In this document: positions 50,275 through 62,506 of the stretch, piece by piece
How the letters are laid out: each line of letters opens with the position of its first letter
Position numbering within the stretch: position 1 is the stretch's first letter
From: Flabesymbios commensalis
Taxonomy: Eukaryota > Annelida > Polychaeta > Terebellida > Flabelligeridae
Reading direction: 5' to 3'
Length of the DNA: 64,000 nucleotides
Assembly: GCA_964017125.1 (NCBI GenBank)
Contig: OZ024903.1
Span: forward strand, 109,126,863-109,190,862
Program-made: the position numbers and the translations under genes
Notes under the pieces: generated by a model
Databases searched by the model: none
What the model saw: the letters and a program-made list of their open reading frames with translations, nothing else
What the model was told of the DNA's origin: nothing

Positions 50275-51075
50275 CCAGCAAACACAAAGACTTGACCCAA
50301 TGTTGTTTCAATGTTGGTCCAGCGCCGTTGGCGGTGGGCCAATATTGAAACAGCATTGGGTCAAATCCTCGCGTTTGCTAGGCTACACACAGGTGTCTGT
50401 CTACACCACCCCTCCCCCACCATAATATTCTTGCCAGCCGATCAGGGTACTTTTAGTAAGACAGCCGGCCAATCACAAGCTTACTACAATACTTGAAATT
50501 GAGAGCGGGGGGGCCATATGACGTCAACCATCTGCACATTTTAACATGCGAAGTAGCAGTGTCTAGGGTGGGCAGTGTACCGAACTCTGAGTCCCGGCTT
50601 TAGGCTGTATGAGTGCTATTGACAATAACTCGGCTTAATATTTTGGTAACATAACAGTATTGGTCTTCCCATGGGTCAAAAGCCTAAATGTCCAGGATAT
50701 GCTTACGGAAAGAACCATGGAGACAAGTTAAAAAATATATCTTCAACGTTTATTCATTCCACCACCATCTCCGGTGCTGGCGAACATTCATTGAATACTT
50801 GCCAGTGAGTCTTGATGAGCCTGTCTCTACGATACACACGATGTAGGCCTACTCACCCAATTTCGGTCCATTGTTGGGCTAGTGTCGCAGCCCATTGCTG
50901 ATTCAATGCGGCAAATTGTCTACGACGCTGGCCCAACACTACTCCAACACTGGGCCTGCTGTATACTTAGCGGCAGCACCCCAAGCAAACACGTGCCATT
51001 TACCCAATACTGTTACAATGTTGGCCCAATGTCTTCGCCGCTGGCCCAACATTGAGACAGCATTGGTTGATAGTC
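50275..51075. repeat. Cluster of family P foldbacks
   Basis: 50275-50385 is a full copy (ends CCAGCAAACACAAAGACTTG / AATCCTCGCGTTTGCTAGG, core GCGCCGTTGGCGGTGGG). 50860-50965 and 50985-51070 are two more diverged ones (ATTGTTGGGCTAGTGTCGC; AGCAAACACGTGCCATTTAC, core GTCTTCGCCGCTGG). A further half copy lies at 51748-51812. Confidence 0.75.
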
Positions 51076-51079
51076 TTTG

Positions 51080-52440
51080 GACTGCCCATTCTGACCTCAG
51101 AGATTATATCTCTGATACCACACGCTCATTCCGCAGTATGCACGCATGGCGATTGACCAGATTTATCAGCCGTTAGGGAGCGTTACCACGTGATTTTATA
51201 ACCATTCCTATAACCACGGAACTGTTTTGGTGTTCACTTCAACTCATTACTTATCCTTTTTTCAATATTTAATTTGATTTTAGAGTTTGTTACAGGTAAG
51301 GGCTATTTATTCTGTTTAGTAGTGGATAGATTGAACCAGCACAATTCGCATGTCATTCAGTAATTTATATTTGCCAGTGTTTTGAAGCCGATTGTAAATT
51401 CTGTCAGAAAAACGTAAACATGGACCTTCTCACAGCAGCGCGTAGGCAGAAAAAGTAATCCATTGAATGTTTTCTATTTCTATGTGAATATAAACTCATA
51501 TGTGGCGGAGTAGTGGTGTTTTATATTTGCCATATATATTCAGGACACTCAAGCGTGTTTATAAGCCTACAGTTGTTATATCAACAAAACTGCTCAAAAT
51601 GAGCAGTTTTTGTCGAAACATGGCGTGTGGTTACAGAGAGAGAGCGGGGTTGACCTGAGCGACATCTATGTGTGGAGAATGTGGACTGCCATGGGGATAA
51701 CACATTCCTCCTCCCATGGCCAGAAAAGTCACTACCCAAATAACACGATACATTGGCCCAATGCTGATGCAATGCTGGGCCACTGTTTGTGACGCTGGAC
51801 CAACATTCTTCTAACCTTATCCATTTAAGCCTTATAATCACGAATATAATCGTGAATATATATTTGTTTTAGCACTTTTAAAAATGCAACTGTTGCATTA
51901 TTGCAATAAACTTAATAGGCTCCTGGCCTTCGACTGGGCCTAATATAACACGTAATATAACAATATAACATGATTTGAGGGCGATAGGCTTTTTAATCGG
52001 CCCGACACAAATGCCAGCAGCACTTCTCCCTGACAACAAATCTTTGAGACATTTTTATTCTTTGTCCACTATATAAACACTGTGCTTCTGTTGATCAGGC
52101 AAGCAGGTGTCAGCCATCATAGAGCACGTAGTGCACCTGTAGTACTGTATGGGGCGAAAATACAAACATACCTCACGTCCTAGTGCCGGGAAATCAATTT
52201 AGAATTTGGAAATAAAAGAATGTCAATCTGAGAATAGAATAATGAACATCGTCAAACATCATCATCAAACATCGTCAGTCAGTGCATCCAGAAACCTACC
52301 TGGATGAATATACAATTTAAGGGGTCTTTCAATCCTTTTTTTTAAAGAAAAATAAGTCCTTTCAAATTATAAATACTAGGATCAGATATTGAGGGTAGGG
52401 TCTATGTGATACACATTTAAAATATCAGAGCTTAATCTCA
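51080..52440. other. No gene recognised
   Basis: AT-rich DNA with a partial copy of the CCTGAGCGACAT repeat at 51640-51710, a short inverted pair AAAACTGCTCA / TGAGCAGTTTT at 51586-51610 and a half family P copy at 51748-51812. No conserved exon or splice-bounded frame was found on either strand. Confidence 0.5.
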
Positions 52441-53660
52441 GGCGGATTTAAAAAAAATATGTGTTTTTGTGACGGACCGTAAAAATAAAATGTCAACTCG
52501 GCAACGAATTATATATATATATTTGATCATTTCCAAATCTGAAATATCATAAATTGCTTTGTATGATAGTTTAGCAATATGTTAGTATTATAACACTTTT
52601 TTAAATAAAAATTGCTAAGACAGAACAGAGATTTTATTGTGAAACTATGTCGTTGCTGAGTTGACATTATTGTTTCTGAGTTGACAAAACACGATAATTG
52701 GTTGTAAACGTCATGTTTTAAGCGCATCTACGAGATCTCTCAACACTTGAACCCCGTTTTCTGAAAAAAAAATTGGTTCATCATTATAAAGGCAAAAAAT
52801 CAATGGGAAGATAATAAGCCCAATGTGGAAATGTATTTCGAAGGTCATTGTACAATACATACATGTCAATATAATGAGGGTAAATTAAATTCAGAAGTGC
52901 TATTTGTAGTTTTATTTATGTACTCAACTTCTAAAATTCTCTCTCATTCTAATTTAATCGAAAGCAGCTTCTCTTTAACTGCTTTTTACATTGATGGAGT
53001 AAAAATTTCAGTTTTAATTACAATATTGAGACAGAAAACAGAATTCAGTAAACTCAGCAACGTTTTTGTTTTTCAACTCAGAAACATTTTTTACTGTTGT
53101 AAAAATGTCTACAGAAGCGAATACTCTCTCAATTTATTTTAATTAAACTTTTTTAATTGCATTTTACATTTATAGAGTTACGTTTTTAGTCTTAATTACA
53201 TTAGTGAGACAGAAAGCTAAATTTAGTCAACTCAGCAACGTTTCTGAGTTGACTGGTCAACTCATAAACGTTGCTGAGTTGATCGAAATAATAATGTTGC
53301 TGAGTTGAATACGGACAACATGAAACGATCTTTAATGTATTTAAAATAGATGTAGGCCCTATCATTGCCAACCGATGCGGTAGGGGGATGGCCATCATTA
53401 TCAAGCACTTTGTTCAGTTTACCATGTTTTCATTGATTTTTTGCTAAATTATGAGCGTTTCTGAGTTGACACAGAAATTGCATACGCTTCAGGAGTGATT
53501 GTTTTGGTTATAAAATAGCAGTTCAAATTGACTGTTTACAAATATTTCACCTACCTCAAATTATTGGGACTTTGCATCCGTCTCTGCGTATATCAAATTA
53601 ATTGAATGGTATCACACCACAATTTGAGGAGTTTAGATAACACTGGCGTTGCTGAGCTGA
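52440..53660. repeat. Dispersed GTTGCTGAGTTGAC motif cluster
   Basis: The word (C)AACTCAGCAACG or its complement occurs, exactly or nearly, at about 52495, 52650, 52674, 53053, 53076, 53227, 53240, 53263, 53269, 53295, 53458 and 53645, in both orientations. One part is a ~185 bp direct repeat: TTACAATATTGAGACAGAAA … CTCAGCAACG at ~53020 and TTACATTAGTGAGACAGAAA … CTCAGCAACG at ~53195. No open frame spans it convincingly. Confidence 0.7.
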
Positions 53661-55030
53661 CCGGTTTGCGTGAGAGAACTAAAAAACCGCAGTAAATGTA
53701 TCCATGGCAACTTTTTATATTGAGTTCATGTCTGTTTATGAATAAATTCCGTTGAACATAACAGTTGCGCTACAAAATAACTAGGGGTTAAGTTATTTCC
53801 AAGAGATCTTCCATGTTAAAACAGTCTATGTTCCAGGTGTTAGATATTGGGAGACATTGCATTTGTGTACAAATTCGTGTATTTTGGCACATTTTATGTT
53901 GAATAAAAATATTTGTTAGAGGCATTGAATTATTTATTTTTCTCAGTTTATCGTATTGCCCATAGGACAACATTAAAAAAATTCGGACCCACACAATTCA
54001 TAAATTCGTTCAGAAAAGCCAAAAGACACTAAATGACCCTTAAATTGTATATTCACCCACCTACATGTAGTCTATTCTACAACATTACTAGGCCTATATG
54101 CCCCACACACAACAACTTGAACAAGTCTAGCGGAACGGTACATGATCAAGACTAGCAGCGTGTAGGCCTACACGCTGCGCACACTAGGTCTGATTTTACC
54201 ACCATATAAAGTAGCAATATTCTGCTAGTAGCGTCCTCTCAAGTGATAATAACGGTGGATAATAATCATTTGCATTAAAGATAATCATGATAATTAGCTA
54301 TTCACGCAGGATATGGCACTAACACAAACATATTACAACTTGCTTTTAATTAGCATGATTAGTGATTAATTCATACTATTTCCACTCACAACCTAGTTAA
54401 TACCACATAAATGGAGTTGCCATGGAACAAAAACATTCCCGATCTCATAGAGAAAGTCAGCTGACTTAATTAGGATCTCTGAAATCCTCCATACAGCCCC
54501 GCCTCGTCTGATAACAAAGGCGAAAGCCTGGGACAACAACCGTCATGATATGTGGCATTAAGCTAAATCAGATCATCAAATATGGATAATATAGAAACCG
54601 GTGACTTGTGATCGTTCCAGCTGGAAAACAATGTGACATAATAGCAATTTGATGAAGCATAATAATTATCAGAATGAGGGTATCAATCGCTATTTTCTAG
54701 TCTCATCCCAGCTCTGTACTTTTTTTGAAAATTGTATTGAGTACCGGTATTTCAGTAGTTAGACCATTTTTCAACTAGAGGGGAATTGTGACTTTTCAAG
54801 TAGGCTAACAATAATATGTTTGGACTTGGTTTTATGAGTTTTTTTGGAGGTATTCATTTTGAATTTTGTTAGATTACTTTTATTATCAAAGATTGTAATC
54901 TTGGTTCAGATTTTTTTGCAGCCATTTTGCATTGGTATTTTAGACTTCAGACTTTAAATTTCAGAGATAGGAAGTCCCTATTGAGTTTTTTTGTACTTTT
55001 ATATAGATATATATTTGTTGGACAAATGGA
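53661..55030. other. No gene seen
   Basis: AT-rich DNA without a recognisable exon, RNA gene or structured repeat, apart from a short GTGTAGGCCTACAC dyad at 54161-54174. Confidence 0.5.
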
Positions 55031-55665
55031 TGCACATTCAGTAAACACATCGACTTGTCTCTCTGTTAGCTGAATGTTGTATCACTGTCTGCGACGCTAG
55101 CCCAACATTAAGACAACATTGGATTGACGTTTCGTGTTTGCTGGAATTATATCTATTATTTTAATGTAGCATTTAAAAGGTTTCTACGCAAGTAGGCTAT
55201 TTGCATACTTGCGCAAGTACTAGCTCACTTGCAAAAAACTTGCTTTAAAGTACACATTTGCGAAGCATTTTGGCAAGCACTTGGGCACTTGTGTAGTTGC
55301 GCACTTGCGCTTTTGCACAAGTACATGAGCACTTGCGCAAGTAATTGCACAATTACGTAATTGCGCACTTGCACCTTTGCGCAAGTACATGAGCACTTGC
55401 GCAAGTACTTGCACAATTACGTACTAGCGCCCTTACACATTTGAGCAAGTATTTGCTCACTTAAACACTCGCGCACTGGGCTTTTGTACTTTTGTCAAAT
55501 AGAAAGGCATTCAGTGTGTCTAGTAAACACATTGACTTGACTCTCTGTTGGTTTAATGCTGTATCACTCTCTGTGACAAAAGCCCAATATTAAAACATTA
55601 TTGGGTCAATGTTTTGTGTATGATGGAATTACGACTGTTATTTTAATAGTTAAGTGTAGCACCTA
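55030..55665. repeat. Direct duplication of a family P element enclosing a GCACTTGCGCAAGTA minisatellite
   Basis: Left copy 55035-55180 and right copy 55515-55670 share AACACATTGACTTG, CTCTCTGTT, TGTATCACTCTCTGYGAC and TTATTTTAATAGT words. Between them, 55195-55470 is a minisatellite of CACTTGCGCAAGTACATGAG units, itself rich in the dyad CTTGCGCAAG. Minus-strand frames across it (Ala/Gln/Cys-rich) are by-products. Confidence 0.75.
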
Positions 55666-55974
55666 AAAGTTACTAATGTCCATAGTAAACACTCAAGGTT
55701 GTTTTTCTAGATACATATCTGGGGTACAGTATCCTCGGATATTTTTATTATCTGGTTATCATATTATATATTGTACCCACTGTTTTCTGGTGGGGCATGT
55801 TGTCAAAATACTTTCAATATAGTCTGCAAGACTGGCCTGACATTGAACCATCTTTAGGCAAAGGCAATTTAATTATCAAATCTAACATTTAAAGGGTTTT
55901 AGGGCGACACAGCCTTGACACACTGCCCGCATTTCAGCCTCAGTCTACTCTTGCAATGAATGGGGCTTTACCAC

Positions 55975-56320
55975 ACTAGTGATCCAGAAAATCCTGAATA
56001 AATTGGGAAAAACAATTGGAAATTCTTTAAAAAAAAGTTATGCCAATAAACCTCAATACCTGGGGATCTTAGTGCTAAGGTTTGAGGTTAATTTGATAAA
56101 AACTCAGGGAGAAATAGCACATTATAAGTCCCCGACATGTACATCATTGGCCCAACATCGATTAGCACTTGGTGATCCTAAAAATCCTGAATAAATCCAC
56201 AACAACAGCTTGGAATTCTTAGAAGAACTGGGAAGACATAGCAATAATACTACATACCTAAAGACCATTGTGCCAAGGTTTAGAGTCGACTGGACAAAAA
56301 CTAGGGGAGAAATAGCGCAC
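55975..56320. repeat. ~190 bp imperfect tandem repeat, two units
   Basis: GTGATCC…AAAATCCTGAATAAAT, TTGGAATTCTT, ATACCT…AAG, GTGCTAAGGTTTGAGGT / GTGCCAAGGTTTAGAGT and GGGAGAAATAGC recur in order from 55980 and from 56172. Confidence 0.75.
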
Positions 56321-56379
56321 GGACATAGAATAATAAAAACTGAGAAAGATCAAAACAAAATGAAATAGTGGCACTATGC

Positions 56380-57735
56380 TTGTTTTCACTGAGCTCACGT
56401 CCCCTCTTGGGGCGGGAGGGGGCGGTGCAAAATATTCAGGAGCTTTGATGTTACAGAGTTTCTGAGAACAGTAACATTGAACACTCAGTCAAAATGATCA
56501 ATTGATCTTTATCAATAATTCCGTGACCTTCAATCTGTGGTGCCTATTACGCCCCCATGTGGGTTTTACTTTGTGCGCTCAGCTGTATTCTAACATTATC
56601 ATGTGCACTATTATTTCACTATTGTTGACCTAAGGATCTGTTAGGTTCACATATCTCATATTGATCCTTTAAGCCTCCACGTCCCATGATATTCATGACA
56701 CGGCATATTTCTTTCTCAAAATGTTAGAAAAATGTTTTGTGTTTGCTGCTGGGTACTCTTTGGTCAAGAGCTAGGTTCCCCCCCCCCTCCCCCACAAAAA
56801 AAGTATCAAATTGTCTATTCTACGGCAGGCCGGGCCTGCATGTATTTCACCCAATTATGATATTTTTTGTACCGCCTCCATTTGATTCGCTACTGCTAGT
56901 ACGTTTGCCAACCACAAAACGTAGGCCCACGCATACCCATACAAAAATATAGTAGGCCTATAGCAAATAGCAAGGGTTCTGCTATTGTTGACCTAAGGAT
57001 CTGTTAGGTTCACATATATTGACCCGTTGAGCCTCCACGTCGCATGATATTCATGACACGGCATATTTCTTTTTTTTTAAATGTTAGAAAAATGTTTTGT
57101 GTTTGCTGCTGGGTACTCTTTGGTCAAGGGCTAGGTGTCCCCCCACCCAAAAAAAAGTAACATATGGTCTATTCTACGGCAGGCTGGGCCTGCATGTATT
57201 TCTGCCAAATTATGATATATTTTGCACCGCCTCCATTTGATTCGATACTGCTAGTACGTTTGCCAACCACAAAACGTAGGCCCACGCATACCCATACAAA
57301 AATATAGTAGGCCTATAGCAAATAGTGATGTATCTATTCTTTATTTGAGCCCACATAAATTAGTGCAAACTTTGTTCTCAGACAGAATATCTAGAATACC
57401 ACACAAAAATTCAAACGTTATTCGGCGTTTTACCAGAATTTTGATGCAGAAATATTGCCAGCATTGGTTAAGAAAATCTAGCATAGCCCCAGTTTGGTGA
57501 ACAATGGGTGCTGTATAGAGAGGCTTTCTCTCAGGTTTCGTCTTCTGCAAACAGTGCTAAGAACGGTAGACGAAATAGGTACATACACAATCTATATGCT
57601 TTAGGGCTCAGTGTATTTTTGCATGAATATAATGTCTTTGTATTTTGCCTGCCATTTCAGGCCAGAGATGATAGCCACGAAAAACCTGACACTCACACTT
57701 CATGGGTAAAATGAAATGAAATGAATGGGGTTTTA
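56380..57735 (+). repeat. 1.2 kb duplicated segment, copy 2, with internal 362-bp tandem duplication
   Basis: Parallels 39820-41020 from CACTGAGCTCACGTCCC to ATGAAATGAATGGGG. Within it, ATTGTTGACCTAAGGATCTG recurs at 56621 and 56983, so ~362 bp is present twice, each unit ending AGTAGGCCTATAGCAAATAG. It preserves the empty site of the MITE at 40226-40422. Confidence 0.85.
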
Positions 57736-57849
57736 GGCCACCTTTGTATGAGGTCGAGCACGCTACCTCTCAGGTAGAGGGGCGGTGGGGGGCGAGGGCT
57801 TCCACAGTCGAAAGGGACAACATATTATAGCCTATAATACTAATAACCC

Positions 57850-58720
57850 TTGACGAGAGGTGGGAAGTAATCAATTTAAATTTTCAGTCACTTGAAGATG
57901 TGCTTCGCTACCGCGATCCACAACTTCAAGTGACTAAAAACTAGTTAAATTAATTTGCTAAATCTGAGTTGAAATGTATATGATTATCGCTAATTTGATA
58001 CATATTTAATTTTTAATAGCTGGCACTATAAGGCCATTAAAAATAAGAAAACTCTAGAGATGAAGTGAGTGTACCAGGTAACAGGATACCGGTACCACAA
58101 AGGCGAAAAAATAGGGGGGGGGGTACAAAATTTGATCATACCCAGCCAACACAAATCATTTGCATTGACATTCATACAAAATTGGAAAGTTATGAAAATG
58201 TTTTGTGTTTGCTGGGCCCAAGGAGCCAAACCCCCCCCCCCCCCCAATTGTCCAAAATATACAAAAAAAGCTTGGGGCAAACCCTCTGCGTCCCTTTTTC
58301 CAATCCGATCAGTTACAAAATTAGCCATTTGGCAGCTAATTTCTTTAAATTTTCATCCACTTCAAGTTGGCAACCCTTCAAGTGGTATAATTACTCATAT
58401 ATCATTATTTTAAAACCAAACATTATTGATGTTCAAATACATATTTCGTTCTCATTTTAATCGACTAATAAAACGGATTAAAACGATGCCCCAATCGTTC
58501 TATGGTATGCAGGTATTCTTTTTTGCAAAATTTTAAAACTGTAGTCTGTGGGCGCCTAACGTTGGGTCTACGGATGAGTGCAGGCTGGTGTGTGACAGGC
58601 CCTAAAGGGTTAAAGTGCGAATAAATAATGACAGGGTACATTCTGACCTCAGAGAGCAGAGGGTACCTGAGCGACATATCTGTGTGGAGAATGAGGATAA
58701 CGATGACGGGTGAACAGCAC
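57850..58720. repeat. F3 hairpin and copy 2 of the 48.2 kb segment
   Basis: 57880-57940 is a hairpin CAGTCACTTGAAGATGTGC / CCACAACTTCAAGTGACT like that at 12318-12373. 58110-58240 has a partial family P element (CCCAGCCAACACAAATC … TTTTGTGTTTGCTGGGCCC) between G and C runs. 58320-58715 repeats 48180-48560. Confidence 0.65.
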
Positions 58721-58792
58721 CTTGGGACGTCGCCAAACAAATACTGTACACAAAAATTACTGGATATATTGACACAGAAAATGTAATAGCCC

Positions 58793-58895
58793 ATCAAACA
58801 CGAGATATTACCCTCAATGTTGTGTCAATGCCGGTCCACTGTCTGCGACGCTGACCCAACATTGAAAGAACATTGAGTCAATGTCTCGTGTCTAC
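58793..58895. repeat. Family P foldback
   Basis: CAAACACGAGATATTACCCT … CACTGTCTGCGACGCTGAC … GAGTCAATGTCTCGTGTCTA. Arms of ~40 bp with the usual GTCTGCGACG core. Confidence 0.75.
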
Positions 58896-58998
58896 CGTGA
58901 TAATTATATTAAAGTGCCTGGGAATATGGCGAGCCGAATGTGTAATATATAAACATATATGGCGCGCCAACATATATGACATATACATCTCAATCATT

Positions 58999-59314
58999 GA
59001 CGGCGTGTAGGCATATATATCTACACGCCGTCAGTCAGTGGCGGATCCAGGGGGGGTTTGAGGGGTTTAACCCCCCCACCCCCCCCCCCACCCCCCTCAG
59101 AAAAAAATCATCACCTTACTTAGGGGTTTCCTTATGATTTGGTGATATACTGAGTGAGAAACAGTGCCCAATATGCCTTAGATTGCATGACAAAACGTTT
59201 GGAAGGCAAAAATTTCCCCGGGGGCGGGCCCCTCGACCTCTTTACAGTAAAATTATTTTTTTTGTCAATTTTTAAACCCCCCCTCACTGAAAAGCTAGAT
59301 CCGCCCCTGTCAGT
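58999..59314. mobile_element. hAT-type MITE CAGTGGCGGATC next to a hairpin
   Basis: The MITE is 59036-59309: ends CAGTGGCGGATCCAGGGGGG and GATCCGCCCCTG, with TCAGT on both sides (59031-59035, 59310-59314). C- and G-runs follow the termini. A hairpin GACGGCGTGTAG / CTACACGCCGTC (58999-59032) abuts its left side. No coding region. Confidence 0.8.
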
Positions 59315-59491
59315 GATTGAATAGACAGCAAGCACGAATTGTTGTTGCATGACCAATGTTTAACTACAGCTAGAGCTCAAGGTTGCATGACCAATGTTTA
59401 CCTATAGGTCTACATTGAATGGGTTTGGACGAGTGAGTGATAAAAAGGGATTTGACTGTACCATCGTGCAAATAACCCTGATACTGTGCTC

Positions 59492-59603
59492 TACCCAGCA
59501 AACATGAGATGTTAGCCCAACGTTGGTTTATTGTTGGGCCAACGTCGTAGACGGTGGGCCAACAATAAACAAACGTTAGGCCAACGTCTCATGTTTGCTG
59601 GGT
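59492..59603. repeat. Family P foldback, best-preserved copy
   Basis: 112 bp, CCCAGCAAACATGAGATGTT … TTATTGTTGGGCCAACGTCG TAGACGGTGGGCC … AACGTCTCATGTTTGCTGGG. The arms are nearly perfect over ~48 bp, broken by the asymmetric core GTCGTAGACGG. It serves as the model for the family. Confidence 0.88.
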
Positions 59604-59837
59604 ATATACTTGATGAGTAGGCCTACCCGCAGGGCGTAAATATAACACCTCCTCAAGATACTGATTACGTTGTTCATTTTTTGTGCGAAATGGGAAAATA
59701 CAGTAGGGCCTACAGGTCCAAAGAATAAAGTGTAAGTCTTTAGGCTCACATCTTATTTAATGGACGAGTGCTGTATTTTCCGATATCGCACTCAAATTAA
59801 ATGAACACCGTTTGCTTATATCACCCAGCAAGCACGG

Positions 59838-60095
59838 AACTCTTTCAGCGTGGGGATCGACACGTCAGATTCTGACGTCTAAAGTCGATCCCCGCGCTGA
59901 CAGAGTAAAATATGTATAATGACTGTAGACCAATTTTTGACAATTTTTCACCCACCTGAAGTTGTGTCTTGCTACCGCCACCCACAATTTCAAGTGGGTG
60001 AAAAATTCTAACAGCTAAAGTCGATCAATTCAAAATGAAAAAACCCTTTGGTCTCATGGCTTATGCAAAAATATTTGAGGGTTGTAAGGATTCAA
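59838..60095. mobile_element. F1 MITE with an F3 hairpin inserted
   Basis: F1 hairpin CAGCGTGGGGATCGACACGT … GTCGATCCCCGCGCTGACAG at 59848-59904. An F3 hairpin (CACCCACCTGAAGTTGTGTC / CACAATTTCAAGTGGGTGA) lies at 59949-60003. F1 body then resumes (AAAACCCTTTGGTCTCATGG) to about 60095. Confidence 0.7.
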
Positions 60096-60156
60096 CGTCC
60101 CCAAGCTGACGACTGCCGCATGTATCTAACTGAAACTACAAACGTCCTGATGAGTA

Positions 60157-60591
60157 TTTAAAGCGACACAATCAGGCTAAAATCATCAAATGATCATTAC
60201 TTTTTATTTTGGCTTCTTAATATGTGCATAATATGTGAACATGTCCATAGACTAGAAGTGAAGAAGTCTTTTAAATGTTGGTTGCTTTGGCAACATAGCA
60301 AGTGTGCCAAACGCACCGTTTATCAGTTATTCCTGTATTTCTTATTTTGGACTATATCAGGCTGATCCACTCTGCTTCGTGACTGGGGTATAGCGCAAGA
60401 GTTCCCAGCTTGGACTAAGCCTAATCTTGGACATGCATGTCTGAAATTAAATTTCGTCCTTATTTCTCGATTAACTGGTAGGCTAAATGCGCAATACAAA
60501 ATTTAGAAAAAAACTTACGCATTTCTTCTCTATTATGGACACATCATGTAGCCAAAATAAAAATGATGATTTTGGTCTGATTGTGTAGCTT
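60157..60591. mobile_element. F5 MITE with an ~80 bp insertion
   Basis: Left AAAGCGACACAATCAGGCTA, right TTTTGGTCTGATTGTGTAGCTTT; ~45-bp terminal inverted repeats. Compared with 38507-38866, about 80 bp (from CTATATCAGGCTGATCCACT to AAGCCTAATCTTGGA) interrupts CTTATTTTGGA|CATGCATGTC, flanked by TTGGA on both sides. Confidence 0.8.
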
Positions 60592-60947
60592 TAAATTATT
60601 TACATTTTTAATTGAATTTATTTTATGTTCAGATGACGTATATTATTATATAACTGCTGCAGATAAAGGGTAATTCCGTATTACCTACATTTATGTATCT
60701 ACAGATATATGAAATGTCCAGGAAAATGGTCCCCGATATTAATCAACACCAGATGAATGAAGACAGGAGTGATAAATATCATATATTTCTTGTGAAAGCA
60801 AAAATACTTTCTGTTGTATCAGGCAATACGGGTCACTATTTATATAAGTTTTTGTTATTTTGACAAATTGATAACATCAATATAAATTCTAGCATCCATG
60901 TAATTTTCTACCAATCAATTAATAACAACATAACTTATGCTCGTCAG

Positions 60948-61095
60948 GCGCGGATCCAGAGGGGGGGGGGGCGCACACCCACCCGTTTTTGAGCCAAATT
61001 CTTTAAAAAGTCCCCTAAATTGCCCTAAATATGCCTAAAAACTCGCCCCCGAGCCACAAGCGCCCCCTCCTTTTTTAAATCCTGGATCCGCCCCT
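60948..61095. mobile_element. hAT-type MITE with 8-bp CTCGTCAG duplication
   Basis: Ends GGCGCGGATCCAGAGGGG and TCCTGGATCCGCCCCT, inverted over ~14 bases. CTCGTCAG flanks both sides (60940-60947, 61096-61103), the classical 8-bp hAT target. 148 bp; related by its ends to 59036-59309. Confidence 0.85.
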
Positions 61096-61179
61096 CTCGT
61101 CAGACAAGACATGCTGTGTGTGCCGATGTGTAGGCATCAAAGAGACTATAGTTTCTACACAGGTGTAACCGCCTAGATT

Positions 61180-61470
61180 AAGCCCCCACTGAACTATACC
61201 CGGGTATATTCTGGACTATCCCCGGGTATATTCTGGAATATACCCTGGGGTATAGTCTGAGAGCTCCCAGACTATACCCCAGGGTATATTCTGGGAGCTT
61301 CCAGAGTATACCCTGGGGTATAGTCTGAGAGCTCCCAGACTATACCCTGGGGTATAGTCTGGGAGCTTCCAGAGTATACCTCGGTCCTCACAAGCCCAGA
61401 CTATACCCCATCAGATGCAGGGTTGGGTATAGTCTGGGAGATATGGGTAATACTCTGGGAAATATTATAT
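61180..61470. repeat. Palindromic minisatellite (TATACCC-GGGTATA)
   Basis: Alternating direct and inverted units of CCCAGACTATACCCCAGGG and CTGGGGTATAGTCTGAGAGC, about eight half-units. Every unit pairs with its neighbours, and AGAGCTCCCAGACTATACC repeats with ~75 bp spacing. Confidence 0.85.
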
Positions 61471-61497
61471 ATGATTAGAATCAATTATAAATTTAAA

Positions 61498-61640
61498 ATC
61501 TCGCTTCGCAGACCACCATGCTACTTGTTGGATTAAGAATCTCGCTTAGCGGACCACCATGCTACTTGTTGGATTCAGAACCTCGCTTAGCGGACCACCA
61601 TGGTAGGCCTACTTGTTTAACCTCGCTTTTTGGACCAACA
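61498..61640. repeat. ~47 bp tandem repeat, three units
   Basis: TCTCGCTTAGCGGACCACCA then TGCTACTTGTTGGATT, repeated at ~61499, 61545 and 61592, with a decayed fourth start (CCTCGCTTTTTGGACCAACA) at 61621. Open frame 61518-61706 is its by-product. Confidence 0.8.
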
Positions 61641-62500
61641 TGCCAGGATTTTCAGGAAAACATTATCAAGTGCAAAATTACAACCATATTTGTTGAAATA
61701 TTTTAATGCGGATATATATTTATAAGTGTCACAGCAGGTTTAATCGTTGCTGAACATTAGATGCGGGTGTATTGATAAATGGGTAAACCAACAAGCTAAT
61801 TAAATGTCTTACATGATGACATTGATGCTGATGCATTGATGCTGCCACGATATTTGCCGATGTCATTAATTAATGTAACATCGATTGTACGCATATAGGA
61901 TATGGCGCCAGGCTACATGGTTGACTCAGACAGAGTCCTGGGGTACTGGGTTCGGTCATATCGAGTCCCGATGTCTGCGGCCGATGTCTAAATTCGATGG
62001 TGCACACATATATGCAGTACGGTAACCCAAATTATTCAAATCCGTGGGATAAGAATGACAATCGAACGTGGGTTACATCCGATTTGCGCCGCAGAAAAAA
62101 ACGTACAAAAAAAAAAGAAATAAAAATGACCAGTATGTGAAAGTTGACTTGTGAAACGGTCAATAAAACCTTAAAAAACTTATAGCATACATAGGGAGGG
62201 TGGTTCGTTTCTAAACAAATGTTCTGCCTCCGTAGACATTAGATCGGCATTCAGCCAACTTTGAGACAAATCTTTCGAAGTATGGGTTGTAATCAATAGA
62301 TTTAATTAACTATCTACGGTGGCCTGCGGGTGACACCAACATTAAGGCAAGTGCAGAAAATATGTAAGCAAGTCAGCTTGAAAACATTTATGCAAGTAAA
62401 ATTGAAAAAGATTATGAATGATGCAAGTTCAGAAAACATTTATGCAAACTCAGAAAACATTGCATGTACCGTGTATAATAACCTAACTTCCCAGCATGGT
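61641..62500. other. No gene recognised; short ATGCAAG repeats
   Basis: Mostly unique-looking AT-rich DNA. 62340-62465 has several CAGAAAACATTTATGCAA-type words in loose succession. No exon with a conserved product was seen. Confidence 0.45.
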
Positions 62501-62506
62501 TTTGAC

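Noticed and set aside
60360-60440. The ~80 bp insertion in the F5 MITE as a tRNA-derived SINE
   Set aside because: No convincing A and B boxes at the right spacing and no cloverleaf; left as an unexplained insertion.
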